From the NCBI GenBank assembly GCA_004194705.1, contig SADC01000006.1, positions 186,001 through 250,000 of the forward strand: a stretch of DNA of 64,000 nucleotides, written 5' to 3'. Source of the stretch: Ditylenchus dipsaci. Lineage: Eukaryota; Nematoda; Chromadorea; Rhabditida; Anguinidae. Every line of letters begins with the position of its first letter. Within the stretch, counting starts at the first letter, position 1. Of the stretch, positions 45,501 to 55,394 are shown piece after piece. A program made the translations under genes and the position numbers. Under the pieces are notes generated by a model. That model had not been told where the DNA came from and ran no database searches. It saw only the letters and a list, made by a program, of their open reading frames with translations.

Positions 45501-47879
45501 TTCTGATTTTTTTTCAGAAATTTATACTGGGAATTTTTGGGCATTTTATTCACCTTTTGATTGATCATATTAATTTTTTGTAAAAAAATGGGTATAAAAG
45601 AGGTACAGTCTGTCATTTCAGGCTGATTCACTATTCCAAAGCTTAATAATATCTACACTGAAATATTTAGATAATTCACATAAACTTCTGCTAGATATTT
45701 TCCAAGGAGCTACAGAATTCTTAAACTGCTTAGAACAAGCAACACTTTTGCAACTACACCACTATATCCGACCTGAGATTACAGAAGAAAAACACACATC
45801 TCAGACTTTAAATGAACCTACCCAACTTTACAACAGCAATTCCACTGACAATTTTCTTGAAGAATACCACAAAATTTTATTTGTTTGCTGAAGGCAATAT
45901 GCATAATATCGTTGGACAGAGAAATTCGACAAAAAAGCAATTGCACAGCTACTTTCTATGGTATTAGTGGCAAAAAATCGAAGGTCTTTTTTCAAGTCTA
46001 AAAAATTATAACTTACCGTATTTCCTCTAATAGAAGCCCATGGGCTTCTATTTTTCAACTCCCAAAAATCTTGAAATGTCAATCACAAATGACCTTAACT
46101 CCGAACTTAGTCGAAAAATAGGGGGGGGGGCTTCTAATGGAGCATGGGCTTATATTAGAGGAAATACGGTAATCAGGCATGTGGAGACATGTGGATGAAT
46201 GTGCATGGACCGTACTTTTAGCGACTTGTGCAAATTATGTCTTTTGCGTAGTCAGTATTTCACATAGTTAACGACATGTTCATAGTCAATGAAAAATAAA
46301 AAAATTCCGGCCGGCCTAGCCCTTGTGGAGGAATTATGGTCCATGCACATAACTGGCCTTAACTTTAAAACCTTCAGGTACAAATGATGTATAAATTTTC
46401 CGGTGAAACTCACTACTCAGAAACAATGAAATCCAGAGAATATGGCTTCCCATAGCACTGATATGCCTTTTCAAAAAAGCAAGTTTTTGGAATTGTTTAT
46501 AAATGAAAGTAAAATATTACCAAATTTTATAAATTTAGATATTCGAAGGAATTATCATGCAGTATTCTGCCTAGAAAAAGAAATGGATTTAAAAAAATGT
46601 TGAAAAATCTCACGGTGAAGTTTTATTGAAATGGATTCAGGAAAGAGATCTTAAATGTGATCTTCACGTAATTTTTTCATATCAATTACTTATTTACAAT
46701 TGTATTAAACTTTGTATTTAGGTCAAAATTCCTATCTTTGAAATCAAAAACGAGATGAGCTTGAATATTGCCTTCAGAAAATTGGCATCAAAAACGCTTA
46801 TGAATCCTGCTTCACTTTAAATTCAGAAGACAAAAACTTTCACATCTCTGGTGCGACCTGGAAAGGCCATATAAAATTAGTGAGCAAGGCAATAGATGTC
46901 CAGGACTGACTACTTCAGAGCTTACAGAGGTAATGCTTAAATATAAAGTTTGCGTTAAAAGCAGAAGTAAGACCATTTCTGATTAAAAGTCGGATTTTCA
47001 TGTTAACTGTATCTAAAATTACGTAAAATTGTCTATCTCTAATAAAAAAATGTGGACACCGAAAATTCGTCAAAAGTTTTAGTCGACCCTCGACTAAAAC
47101 AGTTACAGTCAACCCTCAATATAGGCTCACGCTAAAAGTTCTGCCATCTAGGGTCCAACACATTCTCGCACGTCTTTAGTTTCCCGCACACTCGGTTTTG
47201 AAAGTGACCCAAAATCATTTCCAGAACTCATTTCCGCACAACACGATGCAAAAATCACGCCAAAAATGACTTTAAAATCACTTTTGGTGACAAAGTATGA
47301 TTTTCAGCGTGATTTTAGTGTGAAACTGTCGAATTTGAATTCCGCCGGAATATTTGACCATCGAGTCGATAAAGAAATATCTCAGCTGCAAAACGGTACA
47401 AAATATCCGAAATACCAAAACAAAATTTATGAGAAAAGGGTAAATGAAGTTAGTGTGACCCAAGTGTGACAGTGTGACTAAAGAAGTACTCCCTTTTTAC
47501 CAAGATTTTCATAATTTTCAAACCTGATTCATCAGTGTACTCCAAATTTTGATTTTGTCAATCATTTTTTAGAAAATCTCATGATTTCGCTAAAAAGACC
47601 AAGGATTCAATATTAATCTCGATATAAGCCGCCTTTTTTATAAGAAAGGGGGCTTATATTGAAGGTTGACTGTATTTTATGTTAGAAATTTTTTAAGCAA
47701 ATGAAAATTACTTTTGTTAGAGAGTCTTTTGTTCAAAACTACATTTTTTCAGAGCCTCGCAGACACTCGTAACATTCCTAGACCTACTGCCAACCGCATT
47801 TTTATTGCCAATCATCCATTTGTATATGTCTACTCTCTGCAAAGGAGATTTATTGTTTATTGGAGCTGTCACTCAGTGA
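39512..47879 (+). CDS. Serpin with atypical hinge
   Basis: Serpin-fold protein in five recognised exons. 39512-39717: QADFAVNLLQSVLKK, STCISPLAIC, SYIEDIE. 45622-45960: LFQSLIISTLKYLDNSHKLL, then WTEKFDKKAIA. 46378-46667: VQMMYKFSGETHYSETMKS, KFLEL, LLKWIQERDLKCDLH. 46722-46929: VKIPIFEIKNEMSLN, KLGIKNAYES, FHISGATWKGHIK, then the hinge region. 47753-47879: FIANHPFVYVY, KGDLLFIGAVTQ, stop. Each block matches the serpin order (helix A/B, W-x-x-x-F, MM-x-x-x-G, wi, v-x-P-F, HPF...LFiG). Shifts of one base are needed in every exon. The hinge reads EQGNRCPGLTTSE instead of the E-x-G-T-E-A-A-A-A-T typical of inhibitors, so it is probably non-inhibitory, if the frame correction is right. AATAAA lies near 47909. 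The N-terminal exon is unidentified. Confidence 0.75.
39733..39955. mobile_element. MITE in serpin intron 1, ATACTCTTTG type
   Basis: Inverted words ACGAGTATTTTTCTCT and AGAGAAAAATACTCTTT inside outer GCACACCC/GTGCACC-like ends. The interior shares GCGGCCAAATACCC with the element at 22919-23145. Confidence 0.5.
39996..41171. mobile_element. hAT-like element with ATCGA-rich terminal arms
   Basis: Begins TAGGGTTGTCGATCGATTT and ends with its inverse. Near-identical 8-mers flank it: CTGAAGGG (39988-39995) and CTGAAGGT (41172-41179). Each arm is about 260 bp of degenerate ATCGAAAATTTTCGAT-type sequence, which forms a low-complexity ORF at 40001-40270. The centre holds CTTTGAAT/ATTCAAAG-type unique sequence and no recognisable transposase. 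TAGGG ends with an 8-bp duplication fit hAT. Partial ends of the same type lie near 18120 and 44965. Confidence 0.7.
41513..42709. mobile_element. Foldback element with hairpin modules in its arms
   Basis: About 1.2 kb. Each arm of about 110 bp contains two separate hairpins: CCCTTTTTTCCA-x4-TGGAAAAAAGGG and AACGACTTACGTAAGTCGTT. The arms are inverse copies of each other. The interior begins with GGGTGGATAG...ACTCCTCCAAATGGGTATCC and matches the interior of the element at 62399-63258 (GTGGATAG, GTATCCACCT, ATCGTGTCCC). ORFs at 41992-42348 show no transposase motif. It lies in serpin intron 1. Confidence 0.6.
42779..43769. mobile_element. MULE remnant with GGGACGAAACGG tandem ends
   Basis: Outer ends GGGACACGGACGA and the inverse of GGGTACGCGACG. 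The next 110-150 bp at each end are tandem TTCGTCCCAAGCCG-type units in inverted orientation. Flanking 9-mers ATAAAATGT and TAAAAATGT agree at seven positions. Inside, about 42945-43240 plus, is the C-terminal part of a Mutator-like transposase: NHRLQVELDVCHPGLGKFIN, ALRVVQQGRDQKYIQWQAGE, then (other frame) RRILYIVQDYERRS and FLKGIANNL. N-x-R-x-E/Q...HP...kFi...L...Q and yL-x-G-I-A-x-N-L are standard at the end of MULE transposases. The DDE core is absent, so it cannot move itself. Confidence 0.75.
43802..43905 (+). repeat. CTCTATATGCATTT dispersed repeat, plus-strand copy
   Basis: ACCATGTTTTCAACTCGGAC, GGCAAAAATAGACTCTATAT, then TTCTCGGAATCATGTCTAAG. It lies directly after the MULE remnant. 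Confidence 0.55.
43917..44262. repeat. Foldback with GTTAGAGTTAGAG arms
   Basis: Arms GTTGTTAGAGTTAGAGTTCG and its inverse. Inner inverted pairs use AACTCTAACTCGAGG and GTTCATGTA words. The GTTAGA unit is not the nematode telomere unit TTAGGC, so this is an interspersed foldback and not telomeric DNA. Confidence 0.55.
44386..44391 (-). promoter_or_regulatory. Polyadenylation signal for the glycine-rich gene
   Basis: AATAAA on the minus strand, about 60 bases after the stop codon of the glycine-rich gene. Confidence 0.5.
44450..44749 (-). CDS. Glycine-rich protein, two exons
   Basis: Exon 1, 44682-44749: ATG GGT GAT CGC, then (after a one-base shift) RYMSPGGYSAPSNPGGKS, donor GTGAGT. Exon 2, 44450-44629, opens after TTCCAG: GSSGGG, GGYAREDYAWGGSP, GGGSSNNAGGGSGGASSNAG, then GGGGKPKTDVSCYLGPK and stop. 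The codons interleave in three frames because of single-base shifts in GC-rich runs, so the exact protein is uncertain. There is no signal peptide. Low-complexity Gly/Ser/Tyr composition suggests a structural or RNA-associated protein; function unknown. A TATA box about 100 bases upstream and AATAAA downstream support a real gene inside serpin intron 1, on the opposite strand. Confidence 0.5.
44847..44855 (-). promoter_or_regulatory. TATA box of the glycine-rich gene
   Basis: TATATAAAG on the minus strand, about 98 bases upstream of the ATG at 44749; plausible core promoter. Confidence 0.45.
45252..45322 (-). tRNA. tRNA-Lys(CTT)-like copy 3, two bases short
   Basis: Matches the intact copy at 38796, but the anticodon loop reads CTCTAA (one T lost from TT) and the 3' acceptor strand reads ATCGGC (one G lost from GGG). 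A and B boxes are intact. The 5' flank ATGTGTGCCCGG is shared with copy 2, and a T5 run follows. With these losses it could not read as a lysine tRNA: either a pseudo-tRNA or homopolymer errors. It lies antisense in serpin intron 1. Confidence 0.75.
46014..46171. mobile_element. MITE with TACCGTATTTCCTCTAATAG ends
   Basis: 158 bp. Ends are TACCGTATTTCCTCTAATAG and its inverse, with an inner AAGCCCATGGGCTT palindrome and GGGGGGGGCTTCTAAT. It lies in serpin intron 2. Confidence 0.7.
47106..47672. mobile_element. pogo/Tigger-like MITE in the last serpin intron, right arm shortened
   Basis: Flanked by TA. Left end CAGTCAACCCTCAATATAGG, right end CTTATATTGAAGGTTGACTG. The left arm has the CTAGGGTCCAACAC module. 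The inner copy CTCGATATAAGCCGCC sits only about 20 bases from the right end, so most of the right arm has been lost. The ORF at 47266-47469 is not a gene. Confidence 0.75.
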
Positions 47880-48039
47880 CAGCTCAGTGACACCAAACAG
47901 TGTATCGAAAAAATAAAGTACTTACATCATTTATTTGGTGGCAAATCGAAATTGAAAGACACAAAAATTATTTAAAAAAAAATAAAGTAAGTGAATTTTT
48001 TTTCAAAACAGGAGAAAAGCATCAACCAATCACCTAAAA

Positions 48040-51000
48040 CTACATTAAACAATCAGGCTGGTCTTTGATCAATAGTACAAGCACAGTTTGGTCATCGTCT
48101 ATCACATGATGGTCTGTTAGCAAAAAACCACCTTCCAGTGTAATGTTGATAAAATTTGGCCAATGTGGCTCTATCGCCGGCTAAAAAGCCGCCACTGACA
48201 ACAGCGACATCTTGTCTGTAAAGATCTTGCAGGCTGTAGCGAGTCAATTTGTCGGAGTAGGGGTCAGCTGGAAATCAACAAATCGATATTTTTTACTAAT
48301 TTAGCATGTATGAGTGAAAATAGACGTACTATACCCTGTGTGTCTCGCCAAAACCAGCTTTAAGCATTTTAGGCCATTTAGGCCCTTAAAACGAAAAAAA
48401 ATATGGTTTAGGGCGCGGAAAGACATTTTTGAAAAAAATTTTTGGCCAAAATACGACTTTTTGCCTTAGGGGCCTAGTTAACCGCTAAAAAAAGATAAAG
48501 ATTTTTTTATATTTTCCATTTTGTTAGTTTTTACTGTCTGATTTCGGAGCACTTCAACCTGAGCCTGGATTTCCTGGGGTTCAGGTTCGAGTTAGTGGGG
48601 AGGGGGGACTCAGGCTAATTTAGCCCTTTTTCATTCTCCCTTTTTTAACAAACTATGGAAATTGTGCATAGTACTGTCAGGGTCTGCCATGTTAGTTGCC
48701 TTGGTACTGCTGTGGTTTTTTCCTGACTTAACTTCAAGGGTAGATCAACTTATTTTAGAACTGACTCAAATGTGAATTCAATAGTTAAAACAACTCTGGA
48801 AACTTCCTAACATACACTGACGGGAAAAAGACAGTAAAACCGAATCAATAGGATAGAGTAAGGGTAACGATCCTACTCTTTTAATTTTTATTGTCTACCT
48901 AAAAAACTGACTTTGATTATTGACACCTTGCCTTCTGCAACATTGGTTTCACTCATACCCATACGGAAAATACTCCATTTTTCCATGGCCGTAAACCCGC
49001 GTCTAGCCAGGTGAAAAACTTGTATCAAAGGGATTGTCATTCTAAAAATTATTTTTTACAAAAAAATACAGCAAAAAATCTTACAGAGGCGTTGTATAAA
49101 AATACGGTTTTGAGTTGACTAAACATCGTATTGAAATTGCATGTCTCAGGGTGACTTTTCATGGCTGTGTCCCATTCAGGCCTCCACCGGTGCCGTTGAT
49201 TTCGTGCTCCATTATCCTTTTCATGGTTCTATGGTAAAGGTATAAAGGCAGGTCTTCGATTGTAACCACCCAAATCTAAAAATAAAATTCGGATTTTTTA
49301 AGGCTGACTATTTTTAAAGACACCAACTTTAGTAATTCCAGCCAGCCAATCTTGTCTCGTTCATTGCGAACAAAGTCAACGATCGTTGGTCAACAAATAC
49401 CACCAAAGGCAGTCGAATTTGCAGGACATTTTGCATAAAAACATGGTATTTGGCAATGAGCGACCGTAGTGAGGCCAAGTTTCTCTGCCTATGTCCAACA
49501 GGGCTGTTACCAGTGTCACTAAGTGTTCTTGTCTGTAAATGACAATAAAAAACTAAAATAGTTACTTAAAGTTGCGGAATCGTTTAATTAAGTCTTTAAG
49601 ATACTCAAAAATTATTATTTTGATAATTCTTGAATTGGATTATAAATTTTGATACTTATTTGAATTGGTTTCAAACTTTTATACTGTCTCCTCCTACTTT
49701 GTTTTGCTCATCTATTTTGATGTTTATTGATTTCTAGCCCAGAAAAGCTTAGCTTGGAACTAAACGCTCCCAGACAAATTGGAGCAAAACGGATACTACA
49801 GTGTTTAGGCTTAGATTCGAGCAGGAGCAGATCTGAGCCGCGCCGATTGATTCCTTGGGTTATTGGGTTACTGTAGATTCGTTGGTCTTATACTGAAAAG
49901 TGTAAAATTTTTTGTAAGAGCCGGTTTTACTGAGCCGGTTTTCCCTCTCTGATAACTGTATGTTGAAAACTGTAAAATTTCTTGTATATGACACAAGAAA
50001 ATTTGAAGTTAATTCGTTCGGTCTCTTTCTGAGTCAGAATAAGTGTTTTAAAAAAAATAGTTGACGGGACAAAAACACGCCTTTTCAACCGCCTACCTAC
50101 CTGAAAGTTAGTCAAAAAATTGTTTAGAGGCTTATTATATGAATAAGTAACAAAGATTTCAACAGTTTGATGTGGTCTAATTTGTGAATGCAAAAGTACC
50201 CTACCTATGTTCTATTACATGAGGCACCAAATAGGGCACAACACCATCTTTAGTCGCTGCTTTTTCATGAGTTGCATACAACTTTCTAAGCTCTGTTGAA
50301 GTGACTTTAATATTTGGCAGAATTAGATTGGTTTGGCTAATAATTTTTTCTCCACTGTCTCCAGCCAAACTGTGTTGATCATGTCTTAGCTCAGCAACAT
50401 TTAACTCTCCTTCTTTGGGCTTAGACTGAGCATTTTTGTTTTTTCTCGGTCTTTGCTGTCTATGCCTATGAGAATGCCTGTTTCTGTGCTTTTTTGGACT
50501 AGAGTAGTGATAGGAATTGGACTTATTGCTTTCGTTGTTCCAGAGGTTTGGGCTGTAAGTTCTTGAGCTAGCTCTTCAGAGATCACTGCTGTTATTGTGG
50601 GCTGTTTTGCTGAAGTTATACAGTTTTGAAAGTATTTTTCTGAATCTTTGAAAATTTTGACTTTTTCCAACCATAGGACTAAGGCAAAAAAATAAAAATT
50701 TCGAAATATTTTTTGTTGTCGATTTTATGACTTTTTTGGTCATAAACTGACTAAAAAAGTGAGAAGTGAATATCGAAATTTGAAAATTTGTCTAAATTCA
50801 CCTATACGCCACCATTTAATATACCCTGACCGCAACAGTGAATCAGCTTGGGGGACCAAGACAAAAAAATTCATTTGAAATTTTTCATTTTAAAATCTCA
50901 AAAAACAGATATCAAAACAATATATTGCACTTTTGATTGTTTCAACGCAAAAATTTATTATTAAAAAATGGAAAATTTTTTGTCTTGGTCCGCCAAGCTG

Positions 51001-51363
51001 ATTTGCTGGTAGAGTCAAGTTTAATTGAGTGGTGGGGGTAAAGGTAAAGTGCTCCAAAACAGCTAAAAATGATCGAAATTATAAAAAATTGGTAATCTAC
51101 CAATATTTTATAGAAGAGTAGCCAGTAGATGACTTAGTAGTTTCACTAGTTAATTGAGCATGCTTTATAGGGGCAGTCGTTGTGCTCTTGGAAAAAACCA
51201 GCTTTTTGCTAGCAGCTTCTTCATGGTTTAGAGCTTGCAACAGTTTATTGCCCAAATATAGAGCAAGTACAGGTTGCCGAATATAACAGCTGCAACAGCT
51301 AGCAAAACCCACACGTTCAGCCCAATGAACGCTGCATTTGAAAAAGGCTGTTGCTACTGTCAT
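48040..51363 (-). CDS. Type II membrane protein with HtrL/YibB domain
   Basis: Six exons on the minus strand. 51101-51363: N-terminus with a single membrane helix (VWVLLAVAAVIFGNLYLLYI), then a Ser/Thr stem. 50205-50678: stem, ending TSTELRKLYATHEKAATK and VVPYLVPHVIEHR. 49324-49532: HLVTLVTALLDIGRETWPHY, VFMQNVLQIRLPLVVFVD, FVRNERDKIGW. 49085-49275: WVVTIEDLPLYLYHRTMKRI, RPEWDTAMKSHPE, TVFLYNAS. 48899-49041: NDNPFDTSFFTWLDAG, EGKVSIIKVSFL. 48040-48267: YSDKLTRYSLQDLYRQDVAV, VSGGFLAGDRATLAKFYQHY, VIDDDQTVLVLLI, stop. TALLDIGR, VVFVD, SHPE, FFTWLDAG, SGG-x-x-A-G and DDDQ match the HtrL/YibB family, abundant in nematodes and linked to bacterial LPS loci. It may be a Golgi glycosyltransferase (inference). 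One-base shifts occur in nearly every exon, for example near 50440 in an A run. Confidence 0.75.
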
Positions 51364-51499
51364 CTAAAATAAATAGCATTAGTATAGGGAACTAAAACTA
51401 GGCTTATATCGAGGTTGTATTACATTCGCCTAAAAATGTACAGGTAAACACATGTCTTTCAATAATCAATCCTGTTTTTCCTTTAATATCGCCCTCTTT

Positions 51500-52290
51500 A
51501 AAGAACCATGGTTTTTGCACGCAGCGAAACTTCAAACCTTTTCCCTAATCATTGAACTTGTGTACGGATTTTTCAACTTGGTTTCTAACAAAACTATACC
51601 TAAATTAAATTCTAGGCCTCGTTTTGTTAGAAACCAAGTTGAAAATCCTTACACAAGTTCAATGATTAGGAAAAAAATTTGAATTGGCGGGGACAGTCGC
51701 TGCGCGCAAAAACATGGTCCTTTAAAAAACCATTGCCGTCTTTTACAGCGTTGTCCCCGCCAATTCAAAAATTCCGAATAATTGAACTTCTGTACGGGTT
51801 TTTTAAACTTCGTTTCTACACAACCATACCTAAAATTAAATTCTAGGTCTTGTTGTTTTAGAAACCAAGCTGAAAAATCCGTACAGAAGTTCAATGAGTA
51901 GGAAAAAAAACTTAAATTCCCGGTTACCACCTCTTATATTTTTTTCGGGGTCCCTCGAAACACATAGAGCCTTTAAAATTGAATTCCAGGCCCTGTTTTT
52001 TTAGAAACCAAGCTGAAAATCCGTACAGAAGATCAATGATTAGGCGGAAATTTTTGAATTTGCAGAGACAATCCAGATCGCGTGGCAATGGCCATTTAAA
52101 AGACCATGGTTTTTGCGCGCAGTGGCATGTGCAACATTTGAATTGGTGGTGGACAGTTCTCTTTCGTCTATCAATGTACTCTTTCGAGTCGTTTCGAATA
52201 ACTCGTAAGAGGAGAGTGCGAAACCAAAGAGAAGTGTCCCCGCCAATTCAAATTTTGCACATGCCACTGCGCGCAAACCATGGTCCGTTA
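51500..52290. repeat. Cluster of foldback repeats (TGTACGGATTTTTCAACTTG and GCGCGCAGTGG types)
   Basis: Two complete foldbacks (51545-51668 and 51780-51902) and a half copy (51960-52045) of the repeat seen at 9599-9722. They are separated by CATGGTTTTTGCGCGCAG-type segments, and a hairpin at about 52140-52260 matches 2440-2545. All ORFs here on both strands derive from inverted structure. Confidence 0.6.
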
Positions 52291-53068
52291 ATGAGCTTTT
52301 CTTTTTTCAGTTCAAAAGTTTCGTTATATTGACACTTTTCTATGCAAAATTAAAATAAACTGGTCATCATATTTGCAGTTCTATTTGTCTGCGAATTTTG
52401 AAACTTGTTCGCTATATCAAGGGTTTGTTACATCAAGGGTATATTTGATTATGTCCTAGACAAATCCAATCACATTCAGCCGATGGTTCGTTATATCAAG
52501 AGTTTTTTTATATCGATGTTCGACTGTATTTTGAAAATAGAACCAAGAAAACAAAAAGTAACTTAATTTATCGAAAATTAAATACATTCATAAAATACAA
52601 GCAATATTTTTCTTCACCTCAAATTTTAATCTAAACCACTTTGACAACCCAAATCCGCCAAACAATTATGCAGCAGCAAACAAAGAAAGAAGATGTAACT
52701 CATGCATTCCACCCAGCTGGACTCCCACTCAGACACACCAAACTAACTAATTTATGGTCCAACAACAGCAAAAGACACAAAGCAGCAGACTCAGGGGAAT
52801 AAATGTCCTTGTTCTGCCATACCACAAAACTGTGCCTAACTCAACTAATACCAATGGATTGGCACCCACTAAAATAAGGAAATCGCCGGAAATTAATGTT
52901 TAGCTGGATTTTAGCGCAAGTTCATTTGGAGAAAATAAATAAATTTCCGCTAAAATTAACATGTTTTTTGCTCTTCTGGTCTAGGCATGTGCACTTGTGC
53001 ATGAGCCGGGCTGAGCTTATGAGGGACGGGCCGGCTCGGACCAGAAAAACCGGAAAGCTTGTTGACTA
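52291..53068. other. No gene recognised
   Basis: A pogo-like right end (ATATCGATGTTCGACTG, then TA) closes near 52527, with tandem GCTATATCAAGGGTTTG-like words before it; the matching left end was not located. The rest, including CTGGATTTTAGCGCAAGTTC (repeated in related form at 53690 and 54045), shows no coding signal. Confidence 0.35.
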
Positions 53069-53470
53069 CAGCCCACACTCGATTTAACGAGAGAAGTTCG
53101 TTCCTGCCTAGGGTTCAATGCTTTTTTTAACTCAATTTTTGAAATTTTTCGCCAATCCTGTTTTAACAGTCTGGTTCAAAATATCGCAAGGATTTTTATT
53201 TTAAAGATCTTTTTTTAGAAATCGAATTTTTTTAATGAAGTAAAAATTGATTTAAAATTAAAATTCGAATTTATCTTTTTCAAAATTCCATGTTTTTATC
53301 GATTTTCTGTTTAAAAAAACATTTGGATGTATGAAAAACAATCGACAAAATCGGAATCCTTGCGATTTTTGGAACCAGACTGTCAAAATTTATGAAAAAT
53401 GGAGTTAAAAAATTTGTCGAACCTGGTAACTTGGCGGTCCCCTGAGTGTCCTTAAATCGAGAGTGGACTG
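53069..53470. mobile_element. pogo/Tigger-like MITE
   Basis: Ends CAGCCCACACTCGATTTAAC and AAATCGAGAGTGGACTG, flanked by TA (53067-53068 and 53471-53472). Arms contain GTTCGTTCCTGCCTAGGG and GGAATCCTTGCGATTTTTGG modules. The inner terminal repeat is weak. Confidence 0.75.
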
Positions 53471-53495
53471 TATGTAAATTTTGTAGACTAAAAAA

Positions 53496-53960
53496 CTTGT
53501 GGACTATGAAAAGTTGGTTAACTGTGAACATTTCTTTAACCATATAAAACATGTTGACTATGTGAAATTGGTTGACTATCTGAAATCAGTTAACTATGTA
53601 AAATTGAACACACCCTAAAACTGGGCCTAACTCAACTAATACCAATGGATTGCCACCCCCTAAAGAGGCCAGAAAATGAATGTCCAGCTTAATTTTAGCA
53701 CCAGTCTATTTCAAGGAAAAAAGAAATACATTTCCATTAAGCACAACATACATAACATAAGTTTGTTAACTATGAGAAATTAGTTGACTACGTCAAGTTG
53801 TTGACTGTGTAAAATTTTGTTAACCATGTGAACCTGTTGACTATGTAAAATTGATTAACTGTGTAAAATTGATTAACTGTGTGAAATTGATTAACTGTGT
53901 AAAATTGATTAACTATGTAAGATTGATAAACTATTTAAAATAGATCAACTATGTGAATTT
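53496..53960. repeat. Minisatellite TTAACTATGTAAAATTGA array
   Basis: At least fifteen imperfect units of about 18-22 bases, such as TTGACTATGTGAAATTGG and TTAACTGTGTAAAATTGA, interrupted at about 53600-53750. The most regular run is near 53835-53950. Opposite-strand relative of the array at 20433-20672. Confidence 0.7.
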
Positions 53961-54378
53961 TTTGACTATTAGAAAGACTAGAAGTACTTTATAAATAAGT
54001 TTGTAAAAATAAGTGCTAGAGCCCGTATACATGCCTGTGTCCGGCTGGATTTTAGCACCAGTCTATTTGGAGAAAAAAGAAATAAATTTCCGCTAACACA
54101 ACATACATTTTGCTTTTATTCTTTTTTGTTCCTGAGTGACTGAGGAACAGCCTTGAGAAAAGTTTGTTGATTGGATTTGCGATGACTGCTGTTTCTTTTT
54201 TTATTTCTGGTGAGATTTTTTTGGCTGCTGCTTGGTGTTTGTGAAAATGGAAAAATTATGGGCGAGACAAGTGTGGATGAGTGAGGAGATAGATTAATGA
54301 GTAAATACATATTACTATAAAGCACTTTTTGAGCATTTTTATGGTTCGGTACTAATGTTATACGATAGCCATTTTGAG

Positions 54379-54500
54379 TACCGTATTCTCTCTAATAGAA
54401 CCATACTCTCTATTTGAACCACACTCTCTAATAGAACCACACCCCATAAGGGGGGTTGAAAAATAGAACCACATGTGATTCTATTAGAGAGAATACGGTA
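54379..54500. mobile_element. MITE with TACCGTATTCTCTCTAATAG ends
   Basis: 122 bp. Ends TACCGTATTCTCTCTAATAG and its inverse. Inside, TCTCTAATAGAACCA-type units are repeated three times. The terminal word extends inward as a tandem repeat. Confidence 0.7.
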
Positions 54501-54986
54501 TGCTAGATTAATGCATGCATACCCTATTTATGATACGCCGAACACGATGGCCCGTTCAGGATTTCCGATTTCTTCACTGGATTTTGAGAGAACGGTCTCC
54601 GAAGTTAAGCTCTTCAAAATATGACATTCCGTTAAAACTTTTGATTGTTTATCGCACTTTAAATAATGTTTCTCGAATATGAAGCATTAGAAAGCACGTG
54701 TTATACAGCATTAGAAAGCACAGATGACGGGCTTTCTAGTGAGGTATTACATGCCCCAGCCATGACTGCAAAAGGTGGAAAGATTGGCAGTTTTGACAAA
54801 AATGCCTTTTTAGAGACTGACTTTTTATCATGAAAAATTCATTTTTCTCAACATTTTTCACTATATGACTAAAACAAAATATTTTTATGCTATAAGAAAG
54901 ATCAACTTTTTGGCTTTCAAATAGTATATAACTTTTTTATGATGATGAAATTTCGGCCGGCCGAGAACCCTTTAAAAATCCTAGTA

Positions 54987-55394
54987 CAGTCGACTCTCGA
55001 TTTAAGGACACCCCGACACCTACGGCACACCTACGGTTTTTTAGCCCGATTTTTGAAATTTTTTACCAGTTTTGTTTTGACAGTCTGGTTGCAAGAATCG
55101 CAAGGATTCCGATTTGCCGATCGTTTTTCAATAACTAAATAATTTTACTACTCAAAAAGCAAAACCTCGATTTAAGGACAGGAATTTTCGAAAAAGCCTG
55201 TCCTTAAATCGAGGTTTTGCTTTTTGTGCAGTAAAATTATTTAGTTATTATTTAGTTATTATGGAATCCTTGCGATATTTGCAACCTGACTGTCAAAACA
55301 AAACTGGTAAAAATGTTAGAAAGCGAGCTAAAAAATGTGTCGGACCCTAGGTGGGAACGAACTTTTTGGGTGTCCTTAGATCGAGAGTCGACTG
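54987..55394. mobile_element. pogo/Tigger-like MITE (AAGGACACC variant)
   Basis: TA at 54985-54986 and 55395-55396. Ends CAGTCGACTCTCGATTTAAG and the inverse. The GACAGTCTGGTTGCAAGAAT and AAGGATTCCGATT modules are in both arms. The inner palindrome (about 55160-55215) reads ACCTCGATTTAAGGACAGG, sharing the AAGGACA variant with the ends. The two arms are well preserved, suggesting a young copy. Confidence 0.85.
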
